From assembly GCA_021772615.1 (NCBI GenBank), contig JAJFLQ010000094.1:1-40727 (forward strand): 40,727 nt of DNA, given 5' to 3'. Under the pieces are notes generated by a model that searched no databases, was not told the DNA's origin, and saw only the letters and a program-made list of their open reading frames with translations. Of this stretch, positions 25,891-34,960 are shown in pieces. A program made the translations under genes and the position numbers. This stretch comes from Verrucomicrobiota bacterium (GTDB lineage: Bacteria; Verrucomicrobiota; Lentisphaeria; JABSQK01; JAJFLO01). The stretch's first letter is position 1. Every line of letters starts with the position of its first letter.

Positions 25891-26988
25891 TTACCCGATA
25901 ATGCCGCCACCCGAGCTGAGAAAAATGCCCTTGAGGTTCATTCTCAAAGCTTCCGGGTTGGTGGCTCGCTCAAGCGCAACTTCTTCGGTAATCAATCCCT
26001 CATTAACCAGCTGGTACAGGCATTGGTTAAAGGACATCATACCTTCGCTCGAACTTGCCTCAATCGCGGCTGCCAGTTTGTCGATCTTATCCTCTTCCAG
26101 CAGCTTGCGAATCACAGGCGTGTTGATCAGCACCTCAAGACCGGGGATCACGCCCTTGCCAACCGCACGGGGCATCAGCCGCTGGCATATCACGGCCGTG
26201 AGACAGGACGACAATGACAAGCGCACCTGCTTCCGTTCGTCGGATGGGTAAAAGTCGAGAATTCGTTGAATCGTTTGCGCCGCATTAGACGTGTGGGCCG
26301 TGGACATCACGAGATGCCCGGTCTGTGCCGCGGTCAATGCCGAATCAAAGCTGTCGCGGTTACGCATCTCTCCCACGCAAATCACATCCGGATCCTGCCG
26401 CAACGCATGGATCAGCGCCGAATCGAATGAAATGCAGTCGATACCTACTTCGCGCTGTTCGAAGATACACTTCTTATCCTGGAAATTGTACTCAATGGGA
26501 TCCTCGACGGTAATGATATGCCGCGGGATATGATTGTTCATGTACTCCATCATACAAGCCAGCGTCGTCGATTTTCCGGATCCGGTAGTTCCGGTCACCA
26601 GAATGATGCCGCGCTCGGATTCCGCCACCCGCAAGACAATTTCGGGGAGCCCGAGATTGGTAATATCCGGCACCTTGTCCTTGATATGCCGCAACGTCAA
26701 CGCCATCAGATTTCGCTGACGATGCAGGTTTACCCGGAACCGGCCGACGCCGTCCTCATAGTGTGCGAAATCAGCATCACCCGTTTCCTCGTAGTGCTTT
26801 ATGTCTTTTTCCTCGGTGATCTCATCCACCGCGGAATGCAAAAAGTCCTTGCTGACAATAAAGTCGGAGATCTCTACAAGCTGAGCATCAACACGCAGCG
26901 CCACAGGCGAGCCTTCCCGAATATGCCAATCCGAGGCTCGCGCGTTCACACCAGTTTCGAGAATAGCTCGAAGTTTGGTAACCGACAT
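25891..26988 (-). CDS. PilT-family ATPase (PilU-like paralogue)
   Basis: A 365-residue retraction-type ATPase. The N-terminal domain has SDWHIREGSP, and the core carries Walker A GTTGSGKSTT at about 133-142, the intact Asp box VEDPIE, Walker B VICVGEMRN and the His box STAHTSN. The last 25 residues, after VNEGLITEEVALERATNPE, form a helical tail with SSGGGIIG, as in PilU-like proteins. AAGGAG stands 7 bp before the ATG. It is the third PilT in the window and is separate from the coupled pair at 11242-13892. It diverges from the phosphomannomutase gene. Confidence 0.9.
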   Translation of the reverse strand: MSVTKLRAILETGVNARASDWHIREGSPVALRVDAQLVEISDFIVSKDFLHSAVDEITEEKDIKHYEETGDADFAHYEDGVGRFRVNLHRQRNLMALTLRHIKDKVPDITNLGLPEIVLRVAESERGIILVTGTTGSGKSTTLACMMEYMNNHIPRHIITVEDPIEYNFQDKKCIFEQREVGIDCISFDSALIHALRQDPDVICVGEMRNRDSFDSALTAAQTGHLVMSTAHTSNAAQTIQRILDFYPSDERKQVRLSLSSCLTAVICQRLMPRAVGKGVIPGLEVLINTPVIRKLLEEDKIDKLAAAIEASSSEGMMSFNQCLYQLVNEGLITEEVALERATNPEALRMNLKGIFLSSGGGIIG

Positions 26989-27008
26989 GCCGTTGCTCCT
27001 TAAGGCGT

Positions 27009-27036
27009 TTGAAATTGATTTTTATAACAATACAAT
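27009..27036 (+). promoter_or_regulatory. Candidate sigma-70 promoter for the phosphomannomutase gene
   Basis: TTGAAA (27009-27014) and TACAAT (27031-27036) stand 16 bp apart in the 125-bp divergent region. The ATG is about 78 bp downstream. Motif match only. Confidence 0.45.
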
Positions 27037-27113
27037 ACTGGCGCTGAAACGAATGAATAACGACTAATCTAGTCATCAAGAAATCAATTTGCAAGAAAAA
27101 AGGCAGGGATCAG

Positions 27114-28427
27114 ATGAGCATATTTAAGGCCTACGATATTCGCGGTGTATACGGCACGGATCTAACCGAGGAGATTGCCGAGTCGATCGGCCGCGCGATC
27201 GTGACATACCTCAAATCGAAGACACTGGTGGTCGGCAGAGATATCCGCACGCACTCCCCGTCGCTCGCGGATGCGTTAATTTCCGGAATGACGCGCCAGG
27301 GAGCAGATGTAATCGATATCGGGTTATGTTCGACGCCGATGAACTATTTCGCCAACGGCACCCTCGGCGCAGACGGCAGCGTGATGGTTACAGCATCGCA
27401 CAACCCTGGTGAATGGAACGGATTCAAGCTGTGCCGCGAGCAGGCGATTCCGCTCAGCGGAGAGAAGGGCATCAAAGAGATCGAAGCGATCGTCGCCGAT
27501 GCCGCCTACGATCCCCCGGGACGCACCGGTTCGCGAAGCAGTCATGATATCCGCAAGAAATACTACGACAAGATTCGCGGTTTCGCGGATATCACCGGCA
27601 AGCCGAAGATCGCGATCGACTACGCCAACGCGATGGGTATCGTCGAATTCGAGGGGCTCACGGATCTCTTCGAGATCACCCCGTTGTATGATGATCTGGA
27701 CGGCACGTTTCCGAATCACGAAGCCAATCCGCTCAAACTCGACACACTCGAGCCGCTTCAGGATGCGGTGCGCAGGTCCGGCGCCACGTTCGGCGCAGCC
27801 TTCGACGGCGATGCGGACCGTTGCGGTTTCGTCGATAACGACGGTGCTGTTGTTACGATGGACCTGATCACCGCGCTGATTGCCGGCGACATCCTGTCAC
27901 GCGATAAAGGTACGATTCTCTACGACCTGCGCAGCAGCCGCGTCGTGCGCGAGCACATCGAAGCGTGCGGCGGCACAGCCGTGATGTGCCGCGTGGGTCA
28001 TGCATTCATAAAGAATCAAATGCGCGACTGCAACGCCATTTTCGCCGGTGAACTCGCCGGCCACTATTATTTTCGCGAGAACTTCACCGCCGAGAGTTCT
28101 GCCCTCGCGCTGATCATGGTGGCGAACGTTATCGACAAGTCCGGTCAACCATTGAGCGACATCGTCGCGCCGTTACGAAAATACCATTCGACCGGCGAGA
28201 TCAACTCGCGCGTCAGCGACGCTGCGTCCATCATCCGTACGGTGAAAGACCGCTACAGGAATGGCCGTCAGTTTGAGCTTGACGGGATTTCAACGGAATA
28301 TGACGACTGGTGGTTCAACGTGCGCGCCTCCAACACCGAACCGCTGCTGCGCCTCATTCTTGAGGCGAACACGCCGGAATTGATGGCCGAGAAACGCGAG
28401 GAGCTACTGGCGATCATCCGCGGCTAA
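27114..28427 (+). CDS. manB: Phosphomannomutase / phosphoglucomutase
   Basis: A 437-residue alpha-D-phosphohexomutase. The domain-1 start SIFKAYDIRGVYG, the phosphoserine loop TASHNP with S95, the metal-binding loop DGDADR, and the sugar-phosphate loops GELAGHYYF and RASNTEPLLR are all present. It should interconvert mannose-6-phosphate or glucose-6-phosphate with the 1-phosphate, feeding nucleotide sugars for the envelope. That fits the GT9 enzyme and the membrane glycosyltransferase elsewhere in the window. Which sugar is preferred cannot be decided from sequence alone. Confidence 0.92.
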   Translation: MSIFKAYDIRGVYGTDLTEEIAESIGRAIVTYLKSKTLVVGRDIRTHSPSLADALISGMTRQGADVIDIGLCSTPMNYFANGTLGADGSVMVTASHNPGEWNGFKLCREQAIPLSGEKGIKEIEAIVADAAYDPPGRTGSRSSHDIRKKYYDKIRGFADITGKPKIAIDYANAMGIVEFEGLTDLFEITPLYDDLDGTFPNHEANPLKLDTLEPLQDAVRRSGATFGAAFDGDADRCGFVDNDGAVVTMDLITALIAGDILSRDKGTILYDLRSSRVVREHIEACGGTAVMCRVGHAFIKNQMRDCNAIFAGELAGHYYFRENFTAESSALALIMVANVIDKSGQPLSDIVAPLRKYHSTGEINSRVSDAASIIRTVKDRYRNGRQFELDGISTEYDDWWFNVRASNTEPLLRLILEANTPELMAEKREELLAIIRG

Positions 28428-28527
28428 TCCACAGAATTTCGCCAAGTCGATTTACGTGAAATTTTGCCTGCGATATCTTGAAATACACCGAACTTCTCAT
28501 AGCTTACAGTTTCTCGCTGTACGATGT

Positions 28528-28604
28528 GCGCCCGTAGCTCAATTGGACAGAGCGTCTGGCTACGGACCAGAAGGTTAGGGGTTCGACTCCTCTCGGGCGT
28601 ACCA
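28528..28604 (+). tRNA. tRNA-Arg (anticodon ACG)
   Basis: A full cloverleaf can be drawn: a 7-bp acceptor stem (GCGCCCG with CGGGCGT), a D-arm (GCTC/GAGC), and the anticodon loop CTACGGA giving ACG. The T-arm is AGGGG-TTCGACT-CCTCT. A genomic CCA is encoded at the 3' end (28602-28604). Confidence 0.95.
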
Positions 28605-28633
28605 TTCTATTTTCTTGCGTGCAAGAAAAAATC

Positions 28634-28706
28634 GGCAAGGTAGCTCAGACGGTAGAGCAGGGGACTGAAAATCCCTGTGTCGGCGGTTCGATTCCGCCCC
28701 TTGCCA
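28634..28706 (+). tRNA. tRNA-Phe (anticodon GAA), integration target
   Basis: The acceptor stem GGCAAGG pairs with CCTTGCC; the anticodon loop is CTGAAAA, giving GAA. The T-arm GGCGG-TTCGATT-CCGCC is intact. After the discriminator A the genome reads CCT, so CCA is not encoded. The gene is complete, and an integrase gene starts 119 bp downstream; its 3' half is the likely attachment site. Confidence 0.95.
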
Positions 28707-28708
28707 CC
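28686..28708 (+). other. Presumed left attachment site (attL) within tRNA-Phe
   Basis: Tyrosine integrases with this gene order usually recombine at the T-arm and acceptor 3' end of the tRNA. These bases cover the T loop and the acceptor 3' strand. The matching right-end copy is not within the window, so the exact core cannot be set. Confidence 0.5.
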
Positions 28709-28771
28709 TCCTTTTCATAACTGGCTATTTATTAGCGACTTATGATTTTCGTGTGACCGTCGAACCGGTTT

Positions 28772-28804
28772 TGTGCCACAGCCTGTGCCACAGGTTGTGC
28801 CACA
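28772..28804 (+). repeat. Three TGTGCCACA iterons at 12-bp period
   Basis: The 9-mer TGTGCCACA occurs at 28772-28780, 28784-28792 and 28796-28804, separated by three bases each. The array ends 21 bp before the integrase ATG and starts 66 bp after tRNA-Phe. This is the place for arm-type integrase or excisionase sites, or for an operator of the integrase gene. Confidence 0.8.
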
Positions 28805-28825
28805 AACGAAAGGTCAACACGGAAA

Positions 28826-30526
28826 ATGGCACAGAAATCCCTCCACCTCCCCGCCTATCTCTATCGTCGCAATCTCACATTTTATTTTCGCAAACGCATT
28901 CCCGTTTCATTCGTTCGTTACTTTGCTAAACCCGAACTTCGATTTTCTCTCGGAGTTTCCTCCCTTGCCCTGGCCAAAGAGAAAGGCGCTGCCTTACTCC
29001 AGCAGACGGAACAACTCCTTCGAACCCTCACTCTAATGAAATCGAGAAAGGATCAATTTGACAAACATAGCGACAGTACAATGGCACAACTGACCGAACA
29101 GAAGATAAATCATCTAATTACCACATTTTATCGAGATACTCGAGAACAGACGGAACAATCCTGGCAAAATCGAAAATTCGAGGACAGTGAGCACTTGCGG
29201 AGTGAAATCGATACTCACAGGGCAGTGTTTTCCTCGCTTAAGGAAGACTTGGTCTGTAATCGAATTGACGATTTTGCCAATGTGGTCAACGATTTCCTGA
29301 AGTCTGAAGGGATGCGCAATGTAAATTCGGACAGCCCGGCGTTTCACAAGTTAACACGTCGGCTTTACGCGACGAGTATCAAGGCTGTGGACGATACGTT
29401 GAAGGAAGTATCCAATCCGTTTTCAAATATCACAGACTATCTTGAGCCGACCAAGCTCAACGAGAATTCTCCCATTGAACCAGCGGATGAACCACCGGCC
29501 GCTGATATATATTCCCTTGCTACGGCTATCAATGACTACACCGACGAATCTTTGCGATTAGGAAATTGGACTGTCAAAACGAAGGGGGAACAAATCGCCT
29601 GCCTGGAGCTCCTCGAAGAAATTCTCGGTACCAGAACCGACGTTCACGAAATAGAGCGGAAGCAATTGGTCGAGGTAAAGGACACATTGATTCGTTTCCC
29701 GACGAATCGAAAAAAAGACCGGCGGTTTCGTGACAAACCGATTGCGGAGATACTGCAGATGGAATTCAAGCCAATGACCGCGAGAACGGTAAATAATTAT
29801 CTCGTTCGCTATGTCTGCTTTTTCAATTGGTTGAAACGGCGGGGATCGATCCGCGACAATCCGGCTGAAGGACTCATTATAAAGTCGAAACGAAATCCCC
29901 GAGATGAACGTGCAGCGTTTTCCAAGGAAGAATTATTCAGAATGATTGAACTTTTGCGGCTGGAAAAAAAACGACCAGAACGCTTTTGGATCACGCTCTT
30001 GGGGTTGTATACCGGTGCCAGACTAAACGAACTATGTCAACTTGACACTGCCGATGTATGTAAAACGGAGGACGGGATCTGGTTTATATCTATCAACACG
30101 ACCGGTGATCTTAAAAAGTGTGTAAAAACGAAATATGCTGTCCGTGACGTTCCCATAAATGACAAGCTAATCGGCCTTGGTTTCCTCGATTACGTTAACC
30201 AGCGAAAAAACTCAGACTCCGCAAAATTGTGGGATTTAAGCTACGATGAAAAAGAAGGTTACAAACGCCCGATTTCTCGATGGTTTAATGTTCGGTTTAA
30301 GGGGAAGTTTATCGAATCTAACTCCATTGTTAAGAAGGATTTTCACAGTTTCCGTCACACGATGATAAACTATCTAATGTCGAAGAATGTCGAAGAATCG
30401 GTAATCAGTCAGATCGTCGGCCATAGCCCGAAATCAATTACTTTCGGTCGGTACGGGAAAGGCTTTCCAATTCAGGTACTCAAAAAAGCAATTCTTAAAT
30501 TGGATTTTTACGGGATTGACGGTTAA
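28826..30526 (+). CDS. Tyrosine-type site-specific integrase (DUF6538 N-terminus)
   Basis: A 566-residue recombinase. The N-terminus (LHLPAYLYRRNLTFYFRKRIP) matches the DUF6538 segment seen on large tRNA-targeting integrases. A core-binding domain lies at about 225-345. The catalytic domain at about 363-560 holds R399 (TGARLNEL), H507 and R510 (HSFRH), H533 (VGHSP) and the nucleophile Y543 (FGRYGKGF); the lysine is probably K434 or K436. All needed residues are present, so the enzyme looks active. It catalyses insertion and excision at tRNA-Phe. Its stop lies 13 bp from the convergent TPR-CHAT gene. Confidence 0.93.
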   Translation: MAQKSLHLPAYLYRRNLTFYFRKRIPVSFVRYFAKPELRFSLGVSSLALAKEKGAALLQQTEQLLRTLTLMKSRKDQFDKHSDSTMAQLTEQKINHLITTFYRDTREQTEQSWQNRKFEDSEHLRSEIDTHRAVFSSLKEDLVCNRIDDFANVVNDFLKSEGMRNVNSDSPAFHKLTRRLYATSIKAVDDTLKEVSNPFSNITDYLEPTKLNENSPIEPADEPPAADIYSLATAINDYTDESLRLGNWTVKTKGEQIACLELLEEILGTRTDVHEIERKQLVEVKDTLIRFPTNRKKDRRFRDKPIAEILQMEFKPMTARTVNNYLVRYVCFFNWLKRRGSIRDNPAEGLIIKSKRNPRDERAAFSKEELFRMIELLRLEKKRPERFWITLLGLYTGARLNELCQLDTADVCKTEDGIWFISINTTGDLKKCVKTKYAVRDVPINDKLIGLGFLDYVNQRKNSDSAKLWDLSYDEKEGYKRPISRWFNVRFKGKFIESNSIVKKDFHSFRHTMINYLMSKNVEESVISQIVGHSPKSITFGRYGKGFPIQVLKKAILKLDFYGIDG

Positions 30527-30539
30527 TACTGAATGTAAA

Positions 30540-33500
30540 TCAGAACCATTTTCCCGAAAGTGACCAAGACGCCCACTTTGTCGGGTGTTCGCCATTCTTG
30601 ATTGCCGAAATTTGTGTTCGTCGAAGCGCTTCTCCAGGTGGCAGATTATTCTGCAGCAAATTTTGATAAAATTTTTCCATGAATTTGGTGGTTTCAATAT
30701 CCACCACCCTTCTTGAGCTGGCTACCACTGACCGCGCACCAGCCAGTTGTGCGGCACGCTGAATACTAAAGATGCCCTCACCGGTTGCTACCTCACCACG
30801 TGCCAATGAGCATGCGGATAACACCAATAGATTAACGTGACGCAAATCTAGCCAGCCCAATTCCATGGCGGTCAAAATAGCGCTTTGAGGAGTATTTTGA
30901 GCGTTAGCAAAAGCCAAACCCGTCAGTAGACCGGGCTCCACCCAAGACATCGTTTGCCGTCTACCCATAAGATCAGCCAATATAGTGGATCTATCGATTG
31001 TAGTCGGTTTGATGTGCGGTAAGTAAAAGCCGTGGGTTGCAACGTGGATGAAAGGGTACTGCGACGCGTACTCGCAAAACGATGATTTAGTAGCCTCGCT
31101 TTTCGACAGCACTTTCACTTTACCGTTTCGATATTTGGTATATGCCTTTCGAATCGCCTCTATTTCGATCGCGGTCGATGGCAACTCCCTGAATTCCAAC
31201 TGCACGCCACTCCGTTCGATTTCGAACTTAATTTCTTCTGAAAACCTTCGTTCGACCGAAGTCCTATTCACATTAGTTTTCGACGCACTCGATGCCGGCA
31301 ACTTATTTCCGGATTGATAATCAACGTTTCCGACCAGAAGAATTCCCGGAGCGGCCTGTCTGTTCTCAGTTGTCGTAATTTCGGATATCAACATCGGAAC
31401 AGGTATAGTGCTAATTGCAAAATCTTCAATTAGGTATTTACTTCGTCGGCCATGTTCAGCCGTCGCTTGCCCAGGAAGCGCGCCAAACGGAAATTCAGCT
31501 AAGATGCCATCGGGAGAAATGAGTACAGTCTTGACGTCTCCCAGAAAAGGTTCCAATGGCTTCCATATCGCATGATAAAGCCTGTCGCGAAAGGGACTAT
31601 CAGTTTCCCAATTCCATTTCTTGTAATCTTCTTCGATCTCAATGATCGGTCCGAGGTTTATCATTTTGATCGGATGATTCGGATGGATGATAAACGCGGC
31701 CATCATCTCTTTTTCAGTCGGACCTGACGAGTTCCAATATCTGAACTGAAAAAAATCAATTAGGATGGTTGCTTCCGGAAGTGTTTTCTGGAGATCAGTC
31801 GGGACCACTGTCTTTGGATTTAGCCCTATTTTTAGGTCAGTGTACTTCTGAGACAGTTCCCTCTCCATTTGCTCCTTTTGTTTCCTAAGCGAATCAACCT
31901 CCGCCTCCCAATTTCTATCGGTGGATAATCCTTCGGGAGTGAAAACCGCTTTCGCGATCTGAATTGATAAATATTGCAGCTTCTCGAGAGGTTCCTTAAT
32001 CGACGAATTGTCCCGTATCAGTTGTTTCCAATATCGTTTCGTAAACCCGATACCTTCCCAAGCAATCACATGCTGGTAAGCCTTCGAGGCGGGAATGCTC
32101 ATCTGCGATGCCATCGACAAATAAAGATCAAGGTACCCTCGCCTGGCAGTGATCATTCTATGTTGAATCCTTTCGGATTGTGTCGCAGAGGCGATTTCGG
32201 TTAATCTACTTATTCCTTTAAGACAACTGTCTACGTCGGACTCGGCATGTGAAAGGTCCCCCATGGAATAATGCAGGCGCCCCCTGAGCGCGAGAGTGTG
32301 ACTGTGGATCAATGAGGCGGTTTCATCTGACTTATTATTAAAAATTGTCAAGGCCTCGTCATAAAGTCGCTTGGCTTCTTTATATTTCTCCATCTTTTCA
32401 TGCAATAATGCCAATGGAACAAGAGTATTAGCAAAACTAAGATCGGATACACCGATCAATTGTCTGCTCAATTCAATTGATTCCGAAAATCGCAAGCGAG
32501 CGTTTTCGTAATCTCCCTTCTCGTAATACAAACCACCAAGATTTCTTAGTAGTGTGATATAATTAAGGCTTTTTTTCCCGTTTGAATTCTTCTCGATTTC
32601 AAGCGATCGAGTGTATAATCTTTCAGCTTTTCCATAATCTTTTGTAGTTAGATGAAGCAATGCCAAATCATTCAAACTAACAGCGATATCAGGGTGGTTT
32701 TCCCCAAGCAAGGTCATTCTGGCCCCCAAAGCTAATCCATAATTGTATCCGGCTCGCTCGTAATCCATTAAGTCATAATACACCGTCCCTAGTCTATGGA
32801 TGGTGTCAAAATAATTGATGTGGTTATCCCCGTATAGTTGCTTCTGTATTTCAAGAAGTCTGGAATATAAACGCTCAGCACGCAAAAAATCACCTTGGCC
32901 TTTATATATATGTGCGGTTCGGGACAAGAGTAATTCAATGTCCGGATTCGGGGTGTCCACCCCATTTAGCTCTTCGTGGATCAACATAGCGTCGTGATAT
33001 AGTGGGAGTGCTTTGTCATGAACTCCCATCTCAAAATACATGTTAGCGAGGCTTAGCAGCGTGTTAAAATGGTCCGGATGGTTCTTGCCTAAGGATTTCT
33101 TCTGAATTTTGGCCGCTATCAAGAACCACTTTTCCGCTTGCTCGTAATCTTTTTGATGGAAGTAGATGATCGCAATTGATCTGCCTGTATTTGCAAAATA
33201 AGGATGGTTCCCTCCATTTAAATTATTCTGAATTCTTAGAGAACGATGAAGAAGCGCCAGTGATTTTTCATATTCTTTCACATCCAAGAAAAGTGTGGCT
33301 AACCGGCCAAGATCCGTGATGTAACCAAAGTTGTCCTCACCAACCACAAATTTCTGGAGCTCTAGAGCGGCCGCAAGAAGTTGTATCGCTCGCGATCGTT
33401 TATTCATCGCAACACTCAGTGCGGTAAAGTTCTTTAGTGTATCGATATGTGCTAACAAAAATTCCTTACTGCTTTCGAGTAATGCGTCTCCTTGGATCTC

Positions 33501-33854
33501 GACAGCCTGCTGATAATAGGACTCCGCCGCATCGAAATTCTTCATTCGAAAATATAGGGCCGCAAGCTTGCTCAGTGTGAACGCATAGAATGGGTGCTTA
33601 TTGTCAGCAAACTTTTCCGCGCTTTCAATAGCCTTCATGTGCTGGTTGACTGCAGATTTGAAGTCACCGTCATTAGAATATTGCTCAGCGCGTCCCAGAA
33701 ACTCACTGACTTCCGTGACGAGTCGTTCACTTTCTTTGGAATCGTCTTGGGCATTCAAAAAATGAACAAAACTCACCAGGTTAAGTTGTAAAACGCAGAC
33801 AATCATCGTAAATCGTAACAGGAAGGCATTATGAATCCTCTGCTGACTTCTCAT
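30540..33854 (-). CDS. Exported TPR-CHAT protease
   Basis: A 1104-residue protein with a signal peptide (hydrophobic at about 12-33, cleavage probably after LNA, residue 35). About a dozen 42-residue TPRs of the kinesin-light-chain type cover about 50-560; repeats such as KNFDAAESYYQQAVEI and KDYGKAERLYTRSLEI are clear. A helical linker (about 600-700) leads to a CHAT domain (about 770-1104) of the caspase/separase-like clan. The catalytic pair should be H941 (HVATHGFY) and C1015 (VLSACSLARG). The signal implies periplasmic or surface action. Its ATG overlaps the HEAT gene stop (ATGA) with AGAGGA just upstream. Substrate and activator are unknown. Confidence 0.9.
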   Translation of the reverse strand: MRSQQRIHNAFLLRFTMIVCVLQLNLVSFVHFLNAQDDSKESERLVTEVSEFLGRAEQYSNDGDFKSAVNQHMKAIESAEKFADNKHPFYAFTLSKLAALYFRMKNFDAAESYYQQAVEIQGDALLESSKEFLLAHIDTLKNFTALSVAMNKRSRAIQLLAAALELQKFVVGEDNFGYITDLGRLATLFLDVKEYEKSLALLHRSLRIQNNLNGGNHPYFANTGRSIAIIYFHQKDYEQAEKWFLIAAKIQKKSLGKNHPDHFNTLLSLANMYFEMGVHDKALPLYHDAMLIHEELNGVDTPNPDIELLLSRTAHIYKGQGDFLRAERLYSRLLEIQKQLYGDNHINYFDTIHRLGTVYYDLMDYERAGYNYGLALGARMTLLGENHPDIAVSLNDLALLHLTTKDYGKAERLYTRSLEIEKNSNGKKSLNYITLLRNLGGLYYEKGDYENARLRFSESIELSRQLIGVSDLSFANTLVPLALLHEKMEKYKEAKRLYDEALTIFNNKSDETASLIHSHTLALRGRLHYSMGDLSHAESDVDSCLKGISRLTEIASATQSERIQHRMITARRGYLDLYLSMASQMSIPASKAYQHVIAWEGIGFTKRYWKQLIRDNSSIKEPLEKLQYLSIQIAKAVFTPEGLSTDRNWEAEVDSLRKQKEQMERELSQKYTDLKIGLNPKTVVPTDLQKTLPEATILIDFFQFRYWNSSGPTEKEMMAAFIIHPNHPIKMINLGPIIEIEEDYKKWNWETDSPFRDRLYHAIWKPLEPFLGDVKTVLISPDGILAEFPFGALPGQATAEHGRRSKYLIEDFAISTIPVPMLISEITTTENRQAAPGILLVGNVDYQSGNKLPASSASKTNVNRTSVERRFSEEIKFEIERSGVQLEFRELPSTAIEIEAIRKAYTKYRNGKVKVLSKSEATKSSFCEYASQYPFIHVATHGFYLPHIKPTTIDRSTILADLMGRRQTMSWVEPGLLTGLAFANAQNTPQSAILTAMELGWLDLRHVNLLVLSACSLARGEVATGEGIFSIQRAAQLAGARSVVASSRRVVDIETTKFMEKFYQNLLQNNLPPGEALRRTQISAIKNGEHPTKWASWSLSGKWF

Positions 33855-34936
33855 TTATTCCTCTCAATTTCTTCCAACGCGCTAGTCGCTTGAGCACGAA
33901 CGTTTTCGTTGTCGTCTGATTTAGACAGTCGCTTCAGAACCGATGTCACATCATCCGTCCCAACACCGATAACGCCAAGTGCCCAGGCAATCTTTTCACG
34001 AAGAAGAACGTCTCCGCTTTCTAAAGCATGTATAAGTGCTGGAACTGCTTCATTTGCTTCGGCACCAATTGATCCCAGCACCTCGGCGGACTTCCAAGAA
34101 ACATCGCGATCATCACCAGTGGTTGTCAAATTTTTTATCAAAACCGGAACGGCCCCCCTAGCTCCTGGCCCCATCTTTCCGAGTGCCTCAAGGCAAAAAT
34201 AATGAATTTTCGATTTGCTATCATCGTCTAGAACTTTGATTAACTGGGGAACCGCCAGGTTACCTTGTGCGGCTAGCTTTTCGATAGCGGTATTACGAAT
34301 CTCTCTATCTCTGTAGTGAATGGCATCAATCCAGGCTGGTATATCAACCTCTATAGTGAAATTAGTGCCGCTACGGTAAGCTACGCTTTCATATTTCGCC
34401 AGCTCGGCAGTTAGCTTGTTATTCTTCATATTAGCTTGCGCTAATTCTATTGAAATCTGTTTTTTTTGTTCGGAAACGGATCGTCTATCGCGATCTATTT
34501 GCAACGTATAAATGGTTCCCGATACTATCGCTACGGTGAGGCAAGCGGTGGCAATTTTATAAGGCTGGAAAAATGAGATATAGTCTGATTTCTCGCACTG
34601 GCCGCCTGCCGATGGAGATGGCTGAGATTGAAGTTTTTCGTTTAACTCGGTAAAAAATGACTCTTGCAACGGTTCTTGATTTTGCTCCCGCAATATTGAA
34701 AGGGCTTCATTCCACGACAACTTGGGTTCGTTAGCACACAACCTAACACACCGAAGCAGTTTCTTTTTACTACCGAACAGTTTGATGCTGACACTGATCG
34801 TACTGGAATCGATAATCTCCGCGATTTCTTTAATGTTGAATTTGTAGACGTGTCTGAGCAATAAGAGGTCCCTGACTTCATCGTCAACAAAGGAAAGGTA
34901 GTTGTTATCTATTTTTGTCTTAACCCTGTTATCCAT
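33851..34936 (-). CDS. Membrane-anchored HEAT-repeat protein with sigma-4-like N-terminus
   Basis: A 361-residue protein (365 if the GTG at 34948 is used). In the 365-residue numbering, residues 22-70 read like a sigma-70 region 4 helix-turn-helix, with the pattern VRDLLLLRHVYKFNIKEIAE. One membrane helix follows (about 131-149), then a short coiled coil (about 155-187), and HEAT/PBS-type repeats at about 208-365 (for example VPALIHALESGDVLLREKIA). The topology would place HTH inside and HEAT outside. It sits 12-24 bp after the ECF gene, in the position normally held by an anti-sigma factor, and overlaps the protease gene. The anti-sigma role is an inference. Confidence 0.8.
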   Translation of the reverse strand: MDNRVKTKIDNNYLSFVDDEVRDLLLLRHVYKFNIKEIAEIIDSSTISVSIKLFGSKKKLLRCVRLCANEPKLSWNEALSILREQNQEPLQESFFTELNEKLQSQPSPSAGGQCEKSDYISFFQPYKIATACLTVAIVSGTIYTLQIDRDRRSVSEQKKQISIELAQANMKNNKLTAELAKYESVAYRSGTNFTIEVDIPAWIDAIHYRDREIRNTAIEKLAAQGNLAVPQLIKVLDDDSKSKIHYFCLEALGKMGPGARGAVPVLIKNLTTTGDDRDVSWKSAEVLGSIGAEANEAVPALIHALESGDVLLREKIAWALGVIGVGTDDVTSVLKRLSKSDDNENVRAQATSALEEIERNK

Positions 34937-34960
34937 TTTATTTTCCACGATGAAAACGAG

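Noticed and set aside
25613..25910. Small overlapping ORFs between antiporter and third PilT
   Set aside because: No ribosome-binding site and no protein-like pattern.
28772..28804. CRISPR-like array
   Set aside because: Units are 9 bp with 3-bp spacers, far too short for a CRISPR.
28773..29036. 87-codon ORF spanning the iterons and the start of the integrase
   Set aside because: Its repeated VPQ pattern is only a reading of the DNA iterons, and it overlaps the integrase in another frame.
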